Counted from the first letter of the stretch, positions 1 to 8,957 are shown. The stretch: 35,279 nucleotides of DNA from an uncultured Collinsella sp. (GCA_937943045.1 CALEBN010000020.1:1-35279), one strand, 5' to 3'. The notes: generated from the sequence alone by a model not told the origin. Program-made: numbers and translations.

Positions 1-388
1 AGTAGCTCTGCACGTCGAACGCCTCGGAGCCGCGGCGGCCCTCGGCCATGCCGTACCGGATGAAGTGGCGGAGGACGGCGCCGTCGTCGAGCATGGTCAC
101 GCCGCAGCCGCTGACCTTGGTGTATGCCTTCTCGACGTCGTCGTTGCGGGAGAGGTAGTACCCGGGGTCATAGACGGGAGCGTAGTCCACGCCGCCCGAC
201 GAGGTGCGAAGCCCCTTGATCTTGGAGCAGCCGGTAGCGTGGCGCCCCTCGGACTTCCCGTAACTCATATAGTGCTCGTAGTACCTTGCGAGGTCGGTGC
301 CGTAGGCGGCGCGGAGGTCGGGGTACTCGTTGTAGTAGCTCTGCACGTCGAACGCCTCGGAGCCGCGGCGGCCCTCGGCCATGCCGTA
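1..388 (-). repeat. In-frame tandem repeat region of the amidase gene
   Basis: Bases 1-55 are identical to 334-388. The offset is 333 nt, exactly 111 codons, so the repeat is in frame. It encodes YGMAEGRRGSEAFDVQSY. A shorter related module (YYEHYMSYGKSEGRHATG) lies between the two copies, so the unit seems to be two diverged modules. The perfect nucleotide identity suggests recent duplication or gene conversion. The repeat continues beyond the window. Confidence 0.85.
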
Positions 389-1822
389 GTTAATAAAATG
401 TTGGAGGGCCTTGTCCTTATCGTTGTTGGCCCATTTAGCGACATCAGGATTATTCTTTAGGTAATAGTCAGCATCAAATACAGCAGAGTAATCCATCCAA
501 CTAGAACGCGGGAATTGAGCAATAATCGCATCGGCGTCAGCTTCCCCCAGACGCTTGCAACCAGCATCGCTAAAGTATTTCCAAACGTCACCCGAATTAG
601 AAATAAAGCCATGCTCGATCAAGATGCCAGGGATCCCCTGCTCGCGAGCACAGCGAATAACGGCAAATTCGTCACCAACCGTCATCTGAAACACGCCACG
701 ATAGGTCAAGCCAAGCGCAGACAAATTATTCATTACTTTTTGGGCAAGCTCGACAGAGGCTTTCGTATAGCTCGTGCCATTGGCCGTAGGCGCGTAAACC
801 TCAGCACCATGCGCCGCAGAACTACCAGAGTTAATATGAAAACTCACAAAAGCTTGTGCACCCTGCTTTACGCATCGCTGAACGCGGTACAGAAAATCGT
901 TGCTGCCATAAGATCCACTTTGTCCTCGAGACATCACGACCTTAAAACCATATCGCTCCAGCTTGGCCTTACAGGCAACAGCAATCTTCCAAGTAAGATC
1001 CGCCTCGCTCTTCCCATTACCTTGAGCGCCGGGATCAACGCCGCCATGGCCAGGATCAAGAGCAATAACATACGCACCGTTCACAGCAGTACCGGCAAGA
1101 GAGAGAGACTGCTCCCCATTTGAGGCGGTAAGTGCGTCGCCAATCGTGGCAGCCTGAATCGCATTGCCAGAATCATCTGAATAATAAACAGACGAATTAG
1201 CACTGCCTTCGGCGAGGCCGTCGTCCACAGCGGCATTCGCATCAATGTCGAACGCATATCCACATTGCATCAAATCGACACTGTGTTCCGTGGCATCGCC
1301 TTGCAGATGATAGGAGATCGAAATCAAATCATATCCGCACTCGGCATAATCCTTACCGAACTGAAATGCGGCAGCATTGCCGCTGACGGCCATCGCACTA
1401 ACAGAAAGGGAGTTACCAGTTGTGGATTCCAATTCAAGAGTCGCATCTGTGAGTACATCAGAATCGTTAGGGGTAGCAAAAGCAATCACCTGGTCCACAC
1501 CGACTGGAAGCTGCGGATAGGCGATATAGAGATACTGATACGAATCGGTTAAAACGTCGCCGTTCCCATCCGCCACAACGGAAGAGTCATTTTCTTCTGC
1601 GGCAAGATTGTCAGAGTCGACCTGATTCTTATTGGAGGGCGAGGAGGCGGGGTCGTTAGTCGAGTTTGAATTGCTCTCAGAATCCGCGACTTCAGCAGTT
1701 GAATCCTGCTGAACAGGTTCACCGTTGATTGCATAGGCAGTGGCGACAGGCCCGATCAGCGGATTAAGTCCAATAACTAACGCCGCAACGAAAGTCGCAA
1801 GAAGTAGCAGATGACGTTTCAT
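1..1822 (-). CDS. Secreted N-acetylmuramoyl-L-alanine amidase with C-terminal repeats (3' end outside window)
   Basis: The gene begins with ATG at 1822 and is still open at the left edge (607 codons visible). A signal peptide (MKRH, hydrophobic stretch, likely cleavage after AYA at residue 31) is followed by a Ser/Asp/Asn-rich linker and a region of unknown fold. The Amidase_3 domain spans about residues 246-420. The zinc and catalytic residues of this family are visible: H259 in DPGHGG, E273 in KSEADL, H329 in SFHINSG and E403 in LIEHGF. The enzyme should cut the MurNAc-L-Ala bond of peptidoglycan outside the cell. From about residue 440, modules of the form YxxxYYxxNPDV...LxHFxxYGMxEGR follow. 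Such repeats are common on surface proteins of gut Actinobacteria and Firmicutes, and a wall-binding role is inferred. A GGGGG-type ribosome site precedes the ATG. The amidase call is firm; the role (autolysin or remodelling) is open. Confidence 0.9.
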   Translation of the reverse strand, partial: MKRHLLLLATFVAALVIGLNPLIGPVATAYAINGEPVQQDSTAEVADSESNSNSTNDPASSPSNKNQVDSDNLAAEENDSSVVADGNGDVLTDSYQYLYIAYPQLPVGVDQVIAFATPNDSDVLTDATLELESTTGNSLSVSAMAVSGNAAAFQFGKDYAECGYDLISISYHLQGDATEHSVDLMQCGYAFDIDANAAVDDGLAEGSANSSVYYSDDSGNAIQAATIGDALTASNGEQSLSLAGTAVNGAYVIALDPGHGGVDPGAQGNGKSEADLTWKIAVACKAKLERYGFKVVMSRGQSGSYGSNDFLYRVQRCVKQGAQAFVSFHINSGSSAAHGAEVYAPTANGTSYTKASVELAQKVMNNLSALGLTYRGVFQMTVGDEFAVIRCAREQGIPGILIEHGFISNSGDVWKYFSDAGCKRLGEADADAIIAQFPRSSWMDYSAVFDADYYLKNNPDVAKWANNDKDKALQHFINYGMAEGRRGSEAFDVQSYYNEYPDLRAAYGTDLARYYEHYMSYGKSEGRHATGCSKIKGLRTSSGGVDYAPVYDPGYYLSRNDDVEKAYTKVSGCGVTMLDDGAVLRHFIRYGMAEGRRGSEAFDVQSY

Positions 1823-2074
1823 ACCAACCCCCATCAGATACAAGTACAGGTGATGCTCTCGAAATTATAAGGCAGGTGGAGCCCATGAGCAGCAAGCCAA
1901 CCGCAAAAGCACTTCCCGGAAAAACAAAGCAAATATAGAGGGCTACAAGTTAGATCGATTTACATGTATATTAGCCCACGCAATCCATCAGGCCATAAAT
2001 CAAAACAAAAAACAGCATTCGATGTTAGCCGCCTTTTTTGACCTGATTTACGCGAGGCCACGACGAAGAACAAC

Positions 2075-2120
2075 GCAACGGTTTTAGTTGCCTTCACCCA
2101 AATGCAACTAAAACCGTTGC
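2075..2120. repeat. Perfect 17-bp inverted repeat upstream of a glycosyltransferase gene
   Basis: The arms GCAACGGTTTTAGTTGC (2075-2091) and its exact reverse complement (2104-2120) are separated by 12 nt. There is no T-tract, so this is not an ordinary terminator. It ends 13 nt before a consensus -10 box and covers the place where the -35 box should lie. An operator or activator site is therefore plausible, though an RNA hairpin is also possible. Confidence 0.7.
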
Positions 2121-2133
2121 AAACGCAATTAGG

Positions 2134-2139
2134 TATAAT
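2134..2139 (+). promoter_or_regulatory. Candidate -10 box (TATAAT) for the glycosyltransferase gene
   Basis: The hexamer matches the sigma-A -10 consensus exactly and lies 30 nt before the ATG at 2170. The -35 position falls on AAACCG, inside the right arm of the palindrome, and does not match consensus. That fits a promoter that needs an activator. Confidence 0.45.
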
Positions 2140-2169
2140 TCTTCCAAATCGCCTAGAGAAAGTGTTTGA

Positions 2170-3270
2170 ATGCTGACCGTAATCGTGCCTACTTACAATG
2201 CCGAGCCGTATCTTTCTCAGGCTATAGGCAGCCTATTAAACGAAAAGAATATCGAACTGGAAATCCTCGCCATCAACGACGGATCCACCGACAACTCACT
2301 CGCCATTATGGAAGATTTCGCCGCGCGCGACTCACGCGTTCGAGTGATCGATAAGGCAAACCAGGGTTACGGCGCAACCTGCAATCTGGGCATTCGCGAG
2401 GCAAAGGGCGACTGGATTGCCATCCTCGAGCCCGATGATTGGATCGAGCCCGGAATGTACTCCGACATGCTTGCCTTTGCCAAACGCGAATTTGGCGATC
2501 CGAACAAGCTCGATATTATTGAGACCCCGTATTGGATCATTCGCAACCCCGATACTCCCCAAGAGGTCAAACTACACTGCGCATATCGCGGTCGCATTAA
2601 ACCGCCTCGGCAACCATTCACCATTCACGACGCTCCACACCTGCTGGCCCATCATCCGTCCATTTGGTCGGCAATCTATCGTCGCGACTTCCTGTTGCAA
2701 AACAATATCTGGTTTAAGGAAATCCCCGGTGCGGGCTGGGCCGATAATCCATTCCTTGTCGAAACGCTATGCCAGGCAAAGGCGATCGCTTACTGGCCCA
2801 AGCCGTATTACTGCTACCGCGAGGAAACGCCCGAAAAGGCGGCTGCTCTGGCCAAGCGTGACCCCTTGATGCCGTTTAATCGCTGGAACGATATGGTCGA
2901 TATTCTTGAGCGGCTCAACGTCACCGACCCCGCCGTTTGGACACCCCAAATCACACGTGGCTTCACCTATATGGGCATCATGATTGAGCACACCGGAATT
3001 GAAGGCCACCCCGAAATCGAGCGGGCGATCCACAGGATGTTCGAACGCATGCCACAAGAGCTGGTATTTGCCAATCCTCGCGTTACTCCCGCGGCCAAAA
3101 AGCTCTATGCCGAGTATATGGGCATCGCCGACCCTAAAATCAGCTACTGCGCATACGCCAAGGACCTCGTGGGCGAGGGCTTGTATAACGTATGGAACAA
3201 GGGCCCCAAGCAGACTCTAAAAATGATCACATCGCACTTTGGTTCATACAACGCACGCGCTGGAAAATAG
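2170..3270 (+). CDS. Family 2 glycosyltransferase
   Basis: This is a 366-residue protein with a GT-A fold at the N-terminus. It opens with LTVIVPTYNAEPYLSQAIGS, the classic GT2 nucleotide-sugar binding start. NDGSTDNS follows, and the DxD-like metal site reads EPDDW near residue 93. It should transfer a sugar from a nucleotide donor to a surface glycan or lipid carrier on the cytoplasmic face. The C-terminal third has no recognised domain and no clear membrane segment. The acyltransferase gene starts 4 nt after its stop, so the two are probably one transcription unit. A weak purine-rich ribosome site (GAGAAAG) precedes the ATG. Donor and acceptor cannot be named. Confidence 0.85.
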   Translation: MLTVIVPTYNAEPYLSQAIGSLLNEKNIELEILAINDGSTDNSLAIMEDFAARDSRVRVIDKANQGYGATCNLGIREAKGDWIAILEPDDWIEPGMYSDMLAFAKREFGDPNKLDIIETPYWIIRNPDTPQEVKLHCAYRGRIKPPRQPFTIHDAPHLLAHHPSIWSAIYRRDFLLQNNIWFKEIPGAGWADNPFLVETLCQAKAIAYWPKPYYCYREETPEKAAALAKRDPLMPFNRWNDMVDILERLNVTDPAVWTPQITRGFTYMGIMIEHTGIEGHPEIERAIHRMFERMPQELVFANPRVTPAAKKLYAEYMGIADPKISYCAYAKDLVGEGLYNVWNKGPKQTLKMITSHFGSYNARAGK

Positions 3271-3274
3271 TCTG

Positions 3275-4412
3275 ATGGGCAGTAAAGCAAGCAGAAATAC
3301 CTCCATCGAGGCGCTGCGCTTGGTCGCGGTTGCTGGCATCGCGATATTCCACACGTTTCAGTGGACCTTTCAAGCCGTCTGCGCCGGTCTACCGGAATAT
3401 GCGCCGCTCGCCGTCTTCCCTTACTCCGGCGCGCTCGGCCTCATCAACCTGCTGGGCCAACGAGGTCTTCTTTATGATCTCGGGATACTTCCTTATTCCC
3501 TCGGCGGTACGCGCCCTCCAAAACGGTTCATCCGCGCAGGGCCTCACGCTCAAATCGCTTGGGCGCCTCAAGAAGATCGTCTTGCCCACGCTCTTTTATT
3601 GCGCCACCTGCCTGTTTGTTTCGATGTACGTGTATCCCCTACCAGAAATCTCGCTGCATGAGATTGGCTGGCTCACGTTGGGCATCGAGTTTATCTGGGT
3701 CTACGCGGTATCCGTATTGCTCGTCCCAGTGATTGCGGTGATACGACAGCAAATCGGCAGCAAAAGAGCCCAGTTTGTCGTAGCACTTCTTGTGCTCGCA
3801 ACATTTGGAATCAACTGCTACATCGCGGCGACGGCAAACGAAGCGGCCGGTATCATTTTGTGGCGCAAACTCATGAGCGCCGTTACCTACCTGGTCGCGT
3901 TTATTGCAGCTGGAGAAATGCGCTTTGTCCTCGAATGCCACGGCAACGCATCCGGCGCTCAAAAATCCAAGATCGTACTCATCGGACTCGTTGCCGCCAC
4001 CATCGCGCTCGAGCTTCTGCTATCGGCAAACAGCCAGTACAACACGCTCTGGAAGCTCTCCTACAAGTCCACTTCCGTCATATCCTTTATCTTGGCCGCC
4101 GCATCCGTTGCCGCCGCAGCGCTTCATCAGCCGCGCCACAAAGTCACAGCTGCAGACAAGACAATCATGTCCCTCGCCGCAGGAACGCTCGCTTTCTACG
4201 CCGTGCAGTCGTTTACCTGCAACGTCTGGCGACCCATCTTCGACAATGCAATCTACACCATGGCAACAGGCATCCAAACGGGAACGCCCCGTCCAGCCGC
4301 CGCCATTTTGCTCGGAATCCTTATGAGCCTTTGCCTCGCACTTTCCCTGCTCCTCGTGGATATCGTGCGCAGAGCCGTAGTCGACGCCATCAAGGCCCGT
4401 ATGAACGGCTAA
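3275..4412 (+). pseudogene. Acyltransferase 3 family membrane protein, frameshifted near 3457
   Basis: The start matches the family of membrane O-acyltransferases that modify surface sugars (RNTSIEALRLVAVAGIAIFHTFQ). It runs in one frame to GALGLINLLG. The continuation EVFFMISGYFLI and all later membrane segments lie in the next frame and end at 4412. Removing one C from the GGGCC at 3454-3458 restores LLGNEVFFMISGYF and one protein of 378 residues. As written, translation would stop at 3661 after an unrelated tail. No long homopolymer explains the slip, so this may be a true inactivating mutation in this strain or a sequencing error. The gene sits 4 nt behind the glycosyltransferase. Its stop codon overlaps that of the convergent gene. 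Confidence 0.8.
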
Positions 4413-5791
4413 GCGACCTTCTGACTCCTCAGACCACGAAGCGCGCTTACACCCGAAACAAATAAAATCGCAAAGACAATCGCCCAATTCTTGCAGCCAA
4501 ATACCGGAATATGAACGATCGCATGGTCATGCATAACAACGAAATAACCCAGAACAACAACCAGAGGCAGTGCCATGAGCAGCGACTGGATCAACACCTT
4601 TCGACGACGACCGTCTTGTGCGCCGCCCCGTATCGAGCAAACGAGCACGGCAATCCAGATCGCCAATACGGCAGCAAACGAAACAAGGCAAACGACGTTC
4701 GAGATCATCGCATAACCGGCAGTTGAGCAAATGGCGAACAGCTGCGGGCTCATGCAATAAAACTCCTTCAAAATCTGAGGCCAGTCAGCCTGGGGCAACA
4801 GTGACGAAGTCCCATGCGCAGACCAAAGGCCCATCTCGCCCAGAACGTTCGAAAAGACCTCGTCCCAGCCCAGCACAAATGCCGCGACAACCCATTTCAT
4901 CGCCCAGGTAAACACAAACGAAAGCCCAAACCCAAAGAGCGCTTGCAGCATCGTGACGACGCAACGCTTGGGGCGCTCACCCTTGGGGAGCGCAATGAAG
5001 GCGAAAAAGCAATGCAGGGCGACAACTGCGGCAGGAATCGTTAAAAAGTCAAGAAACGAAAACACGGCGCCCGTCGCTATCGACCAAAGGACAAGGCGGC
5101 TTGTGAAAACCCGTGCGTTCGGGGCCGAGCCCAAACGAAGGCTCATGCAAGACATCATGATGAGCGCCACAAAGAACGAGATGCACAGCAGCAGATCACC
5201 GATAAAATTGAAAAACAGATTGGTCGAGAACAGCAGGATTGCAAGGAAACTCAACGTCACTGGCTTTGAAAACCGCTTCCGCAAGGCAACGTAAGCGCAA
5301 GCGGAGCCGACAATCGCCAGAGCGGCCGCAGGCACCACGACAACGTCGATACCGCCAATAAACAGGCAGGCATTCGTAAGTAGCTGCCATCCATGCCAAT
5401 ACCGGTAGTACTGCTGATGCGTAATCCCACCGGCTTTCGTAACGTCATCAATCTCGGCAACAGTCATCGTCTTAAATGGAGAACCTTGGTCCTTTTGCTG
5501 TGCGACTTCAATGATAAAGCGATTGTTATCAAAGCAAACAGGACCAGCTGCAACACGGTGGTCGTAGACATACATGTCAGACAACAGGGCAGAGGACTCC
5601 GAACCCTGCGTATGTGACTCGATAACGGACCTCGGCAGGCAATTCGCCGCGGTATTGCTCAGGACAAATACGACCTGAAGAACCAAAAACAGCAACATGA
5701 CCTTGACGGGAAGGCTATCGGCAAAGGAAGCTAAACGAGTTTTATTCACAGGGCATCCAAACAGAAAGATCGCGTCCACAGGAATAGGCAC
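4409..5791 (-). CDS. Polytopic membrane protein of unknown function in a surface-glycan region
   Basis: This is a protein of about 460 residues with roughly ten hydrophobic segments. The first (VMLLFLVLQVVFVLS) is followed by an extracytoplasmic stretch of about 100 residues containing YWHGWQ. That layout resembles polytopic glycosyltransferases of the GT-C type or glycan-modifying membrane proteins, but no diagnostic motif was recognised and no function is assigned. The open frame begins at a GTG (5791). A second GTG at 5746 (VNKTRLAS) is an equally plausible start, as neither has a strong ribosome site. Its stop is interlocked with the acyltransferase stop in the four bases CTAA (4409-4412). 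Confidence 0.75.
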   Translation of the reverse strand: MPIPVDAIFLFGCPVNKTRLASFADSLPVKVMLLFLVLQVVFVLSNTAANCLPRSVIESHTQGSESSALLSDMYVYDHRVAAGPVCFDNNRFIIEVAQQKDQGSPFKTMTVAEIDDVTKAGGITHQQYYRYWHGWQLLTNACLFIGGIDVVVVPAAALAIVGSACAYVALRKRFSKPVTLSFLAILLFSTNLFFNFIGDLLLCISFFVALIMMSCMSLRLGSAPNARVFTSRLVLWSIATGAVFSFLDFLTIPAAVVALHCFFAFIALPKGERPKRCVVTMLQALFGFGLSFVFTWAMKWVVAAFVLGWDEVFSNVLGEMGLWSAHGTSSLLPQADWPQILKEFYCMSPQLFAICSTAGYAMISNVVCLVSFAAVLAIWIAVLVCSIRGGAQDGRRRKVLIQSLLMALPLVVVLGYFVVMHDHAIVHIPVFGCKNWAIVFAILFVSGVSALRGLRSQKVA

Positions 5792-5986
5792 CTATGTAAT
5801 ACCACAATGCGCGCTTGCAATCTCGCCGCGCACGCACGTCAACCAGGCTTGTAGCAAACGTTCTTGGTGATTAGTAGAACATTAACCGCGGGCGCCTACC
5901 TACGCTTACAATAGTCATGTCCAATGGGACACGTTGTTTATTCCGCAGGGCCGAAATGCTGCCCACGCGAAAGGATATTCTCGTTC

Positions 5987-7006
5987 ATGACTTCCACCCT
6001 TCCCGCTCCCATCGACAAGCTTGCCATCGTCGTCGTCACCTATAAGCGCCAAGAACTCTTGGCCAATCTGTTCGACTCCATGACCGAGCTCACAGCCGCA
6101 CCTTGGCGCATCGTGATCGTCGATAACGAGAATTCGCGCGAGACCGAGGCCATGTGCTCCGCGTTCAACGAACGCCTCGCCAACCTGTGGGGCATCGACA
6201 CCGATCAGCCCGATGCAAATGATGGCACCGACCGCGTTATCTACGCGCCGCAGCTCGAAAACGGCGGCGGCGCAGGCGGCTTTTCCGCCGGCACCAAATG
6301 CGCCTACGACCTGGGCGCCCAGTGGTTCTGGGTCATGGACGACGACGTGCTCGTCATCCCGGAGGGCATCGAGCGCCTGGCAAAGTGGACCGACCGCTAC
6401 GACGTTATCCAGGGTTCGCGCCTGGACTTCGACGGCGGCGCCTTCTTTTGGCAATACCAGCTCATCCTTTCGCTTGGTATCCCCAACCCCATTGCCAAGT
6501 GGGACTTGGGCCCCGAGGGCTACCGCGCCATGAATCAGCTATGCTTTGAAGGCGGCCTGTTCTCGCGTCGCGTAGTCGACAAGATTGGCCTGCCCGATGC
6601 GCGCTTCTTCATCTACGGTGACGACGCCTGCTACGGTTATGTCGCCAGCCAGCACTTCCCCGCCGCTGTAGTTGCCGACGTGGTGCTCAAGCGCGCCCGC
6701 GCCGTCTCTAACTGGGACATCGCCGGCAAACGACAGCTCAACTCCACGAGCGACACCAACCGCTACTACATCATGCGCAACCGAGGCTTCCTCGCTCGCT
6801 ATATGCAGATTTATGGCGACTACCACCCCATGCTGTTCCGCTTGGGCAATGCCGCGACCTTCTGCAAGGAATTCATTCGCCTGGCTGCGGTCGACAAATG
6901 CTTTAAGACCGGCATTCCGGCGCTGCGTCGCGGCATGAAGGACGCCCGCAAGATCATCAAGGATCCCGACTGGAAGCCCGTGCCGCCCATGAAGGACGCG
7001 GAGTAG
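5987..7006 (+). CDS. Family 2 glycosyltransferase, galactofuranosyl/rhamnosyltransferase-like
   Basis: The gene has 339 residues from ATG 5987, preceded by AAAGGAT. An earlier in-frame ATG (5924) lacks family similarity before residue 22. The core reads LAIVVVTYKRQELLANLF, then the glycine-rich ENGGGAGGFSAG and the metal-binding triplet WVMDDDV near residue 120. The GGxGG plus DDD combination is typical of GT2 enzymes related to galactofuranosyl- and rhamnosyltransferases. The C-terminus contains YYIMRNRGFLARY, also usual in that group. It should act at the cytoplasmic membrane in assembly of a surface polysaccharide, like the glycosyltransferase at 2170. The exact sugar is not determined. 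The stop TAG lies in an inverted repeat shared with the next, convergent gene. Confidence 0.85.
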   Translation: MTSTLPAPIDKLAIVVVTYKRQELLANLFDSMTELTAAPWRIVIVDNENSRETEAMCSAFNERLANLWGIDTDQPDANDGTDRVIYAPQLENGGGAGGFSAGTKCAYDLGAQWFWVMDDDVLVIPEGIERLAKWTDRYDVIQGSRLDFDGGAFFWQYQLILSLGIPNPIAKWDLGPEGYRAMNQLCFEGGLFSRRVVDKIGLPDARFFIYGDDACYGYVASQHFPAAVVADVVLKRARAVSNWDIAGKRQLNSTSDTNRYYIMRNRGFLARYMQIYGDYHPMLFRLGNAATFCKEFIRLAAVDKCFKTGIPALRRGMKDARKIIKDPDWKPVPPMKDAE

Positions 7007-7034
7007 GGGGCGCAGCTTCAACATCGCCCCCTAC
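7003..7034. terminator. Hairpin shared by two convergent genes, containing both stop codons
   Basis: GTAGGGGGCG (7003-7012) pairs perfectly with 7025-7034 over a 12-nt loop. The TAG stop of each convergent gene lies inside its own arm. There is no T-tract, so intrinsic termination would be weak. The hairpin may protect 3' ends or work with Rho. Confidence 0.5.
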
Positions 7035-8827
7035 AGCCGCTGGCACACCGCTGCCACACGCTGCCCGTCAAACCCGAACCCCCAGCGCATGCGACCCACG
7101 CCGGGTCGCGGCACACGGATTTCGTCGATACCGTCGCGCTCTATGTCGAGTAGCGCCTGAACGGCCAGCAATTCCAGGCCGAGCGCGTCCACACCGGGGT
7201 CATACATCATGTTGATAGAAATCAGCGGGCGCTCGTCGAGCATGCCGATCGTGTCTGCCACGTCGAGCACGGCGCCCGTAGGGATAACCTGGATGTCCCA
7301 GCGATCCGCGCCACACTTTCGCCTCGAAGCAGGATTGGCATAGCCCGGCAATCCAAAGCAGAGCCCCTGTAAAAGCAGATGATATGGCAACGGCGCATCT
7401 GGGTCGGTCGCACCGATTCCCGCATCTCCCAAGATGCGGTCTAGCGCCTGCCTCACCGTATCCTCGTCCCCACAGCACAACCCGTCGCGAAACGCATCGA
7501 CGTCTTGAATGTCTTCGGCAGCGCACTCAAACCACTCAATAATCACCAGACGCAATGCCTGGCGAAGCTCGTTATTGGGCAGCCGCAGAGCACGGAGACG
7601 ACTGCCATGCTCCGGCTCCTCTGTCATATCCGTCGTGAGAAAACCGGACAGATACAGCGCCGTCCACAAACCATCATCAGACGAGGTCTCTGGCCCCGTA
7701 GCACCCAAACAAACCGGGACCTCAACGCATCCATGGGCCTCGAGCAAATCGAACAAGACCGAAAGGCGGTCGAGATTCCACCCGGCAACTACCCTACTTA
7801 GGCAATCGGCATACCCATACAGATCGGCTCGCACAGGCGCCGTGCAGCCTCGGTCCAGAAAACCGATCACACGCGTCGGACTCGAGCAATAGGCCCTGCC
7901 AAACCGATATCCCTCGAGCCATTCACGCGCATCATCCAGGTATTCCTCGCGTCCAGCATGACTCAACAGAGCCTCAACCTCGGCATCCGAAAAGCCGAAC
8001 CAACGGTCGCACCACGTCGAAAGGGGCGTCGAAAGACGATACGAGCAGCTGCGCGAAGAAAGCGCCATCTCGGCAGGGTTAGGACGCTCCCCCATCAGAC
8101 ACGTCAACCGTAGCGAATTACCCGCGGTGGCAATGGCGTCGAACAGCACGCGATCGAGCAGCTCCGCCGGACCGGCGCCGGAAGCGTCCCTCGCGCTCGC
8201 ACTGGGCGACCACGCCGCGTCGTACCCATCAACGAGCAATACAACCTGCTCATCGCAGGCCATCTCCAGCAGCTCAATGAGCACACCGAGCACCGAGTCA
8301 ACCTCGTCCGCGCTCGCTACGCCACGCGCAACGCGTTCAATGTGACGTACCTTATCTCGAGCTAAATCCGGAGCTTCCAAGAGTGGCATCAAGCGAGCGC
8401 ATTCGCCCGAAAGAGCATCACGCACGACGCCGACAACAGAGGCACCACGCCTCGCAGCGCCAGAAAAGTCCAGCGATATCACTGGATAGCACGCATACTC
8501 GTCCCGATAGCGCCCGCCATCCGCACCCCAAATCAGAGTATCGGCAAACGAGATCTGACCAGCGCGACCGACCGCGGGACGCTCCAGAAAAGCCTTGAGC
8601 ATCGACAAGTTCATGCTCTTGCCAAAACCCTCGGGTCGGCAGCACGCCATAACGGGCGCTTCGCAATCCAGCACATCGGCAATAAACATAGTCTTGTCGA
8701 CCAGTGTGCAGCAACCAAGAGCCTCCACATAGTCGTGCATGCCAATCGGTAAAACCGCCTCGTCGGAACAGCCGATCAGATGCACGCCAAAGTCGACAGC
8801 ACAACCATTATTTGCCTGTTCAGACAT
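7031..8827 (-). CDS. AAA-ATPase-like / PD-(D/E)XK nuclease-like family protein, divergent
   Basis: The start is placed at ATG 8827 (MSEQANN), preceded by GGGGA at good spacing. A longer frame to 8959 has no ribosome site. The protein has 598 residues. The N-terminus shows the AAA-ATPase-like family pattern: LPIGMHDYVEA, VDKTMFIADVL, then a P-loop CRPEGFGKS (R64-S71; the family usually reads RPRRFGKS) and a Walker B-like VVLLVDGYD. The C-terminus ends with MRWGFGFDGQRVAAV, like the nuclease-type domain commonly fused to this ATPase. The nuclease core looks eroded: an aspartate remains in ADRWDIQV, but the expected E-x-K strand reads LISINMM. These proteins occur in many copies in gut bacteria and their role is unclear. 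ATP binding is likely; nuclease activity is doubtful. Confidence 0.75.
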   Translation of the reverse strand: MSEQANNGCAVDFGVHLIGCSDEAVLPIGMHDYVEALGCCTLVDKTMFIADVLDCEAPVMACCRPEGFGKSMNLSMLKAFLERPAVGRAGQISFADTLIWGADGGRYRDEYACYPVISLDFSGAARRGASVVGVVRDALSGECARLMPLLEAPDLARDKVRHIERVARGVASADEVDSVLGVLIELLEMACDEQVVLLVDGYDAAWSPSASARDASGAGPAELLDRVLFDAIATAGNSLRLTCLMGERPNPAEMALSSRSCSYRLSTPLSTWCDRWFGFSDAEVEALLSHAGREEYLDDAREWLEGYRFGRAYCSSPTRVIGFLDRGCTAPVRADLYGYADCLSRVVAGWNLDRLSVLFDLLEAHGCVEVPVCLGATGPETSSDDGLWTALYLSGFLTTDMTEEPEHGSRLRALRLPNNELRQALRLVIIEWFECAAEDIQDVDAFRDGLCCGDEDTVRQALDRILGDAGIGATDPDAPLPYHLLLQGLCFGLPGYANPASRRKCGADRWDIQVIPTGAVLDVADTIGMLDERPLISINMMYDPGVDALGLELLAVQALLDIERDGIDEIRVPRPGVGRMRWGFGFDGQRVAAVCQRL

Positions 8828-8957
8828 CGCAACGTTCCCCTTAAATCGCAGCACGATGCCAATTGTAATGATGACCTCGCGCGTACTGATGTAGCGCGCA
8901 AACATATCGGGCAACGGTAGCAACATGGGGCGTGAGGGGGGCACAACTAATCGTTGC

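Larger units (their letters stand above)
1823..2169. promoter_or_regulatory. Divergent intergenic region, amidase / glycosyltransferase
   Basis: This AT-rich 347-bp stretch has no gene. It holds a candidate minus-strand -10 box (TATAAT, complement of 1864-1869) for the amidase, a perfect 17-bp inverted repeat at 2075-2120, and a plus-strand TATAAT at 2134-2139 for the glycosyltransferase. No convincing -35 box was found for either. Nothing else was recognised. Confidence 0.5.

Noticed and set aside
1..388. CRISPR-like direct repeats
   Set aside because: The identical blocks are in-frame protein repeats 333 nt apart. No regular short repeat-spacer array was seen anywhere in the window.
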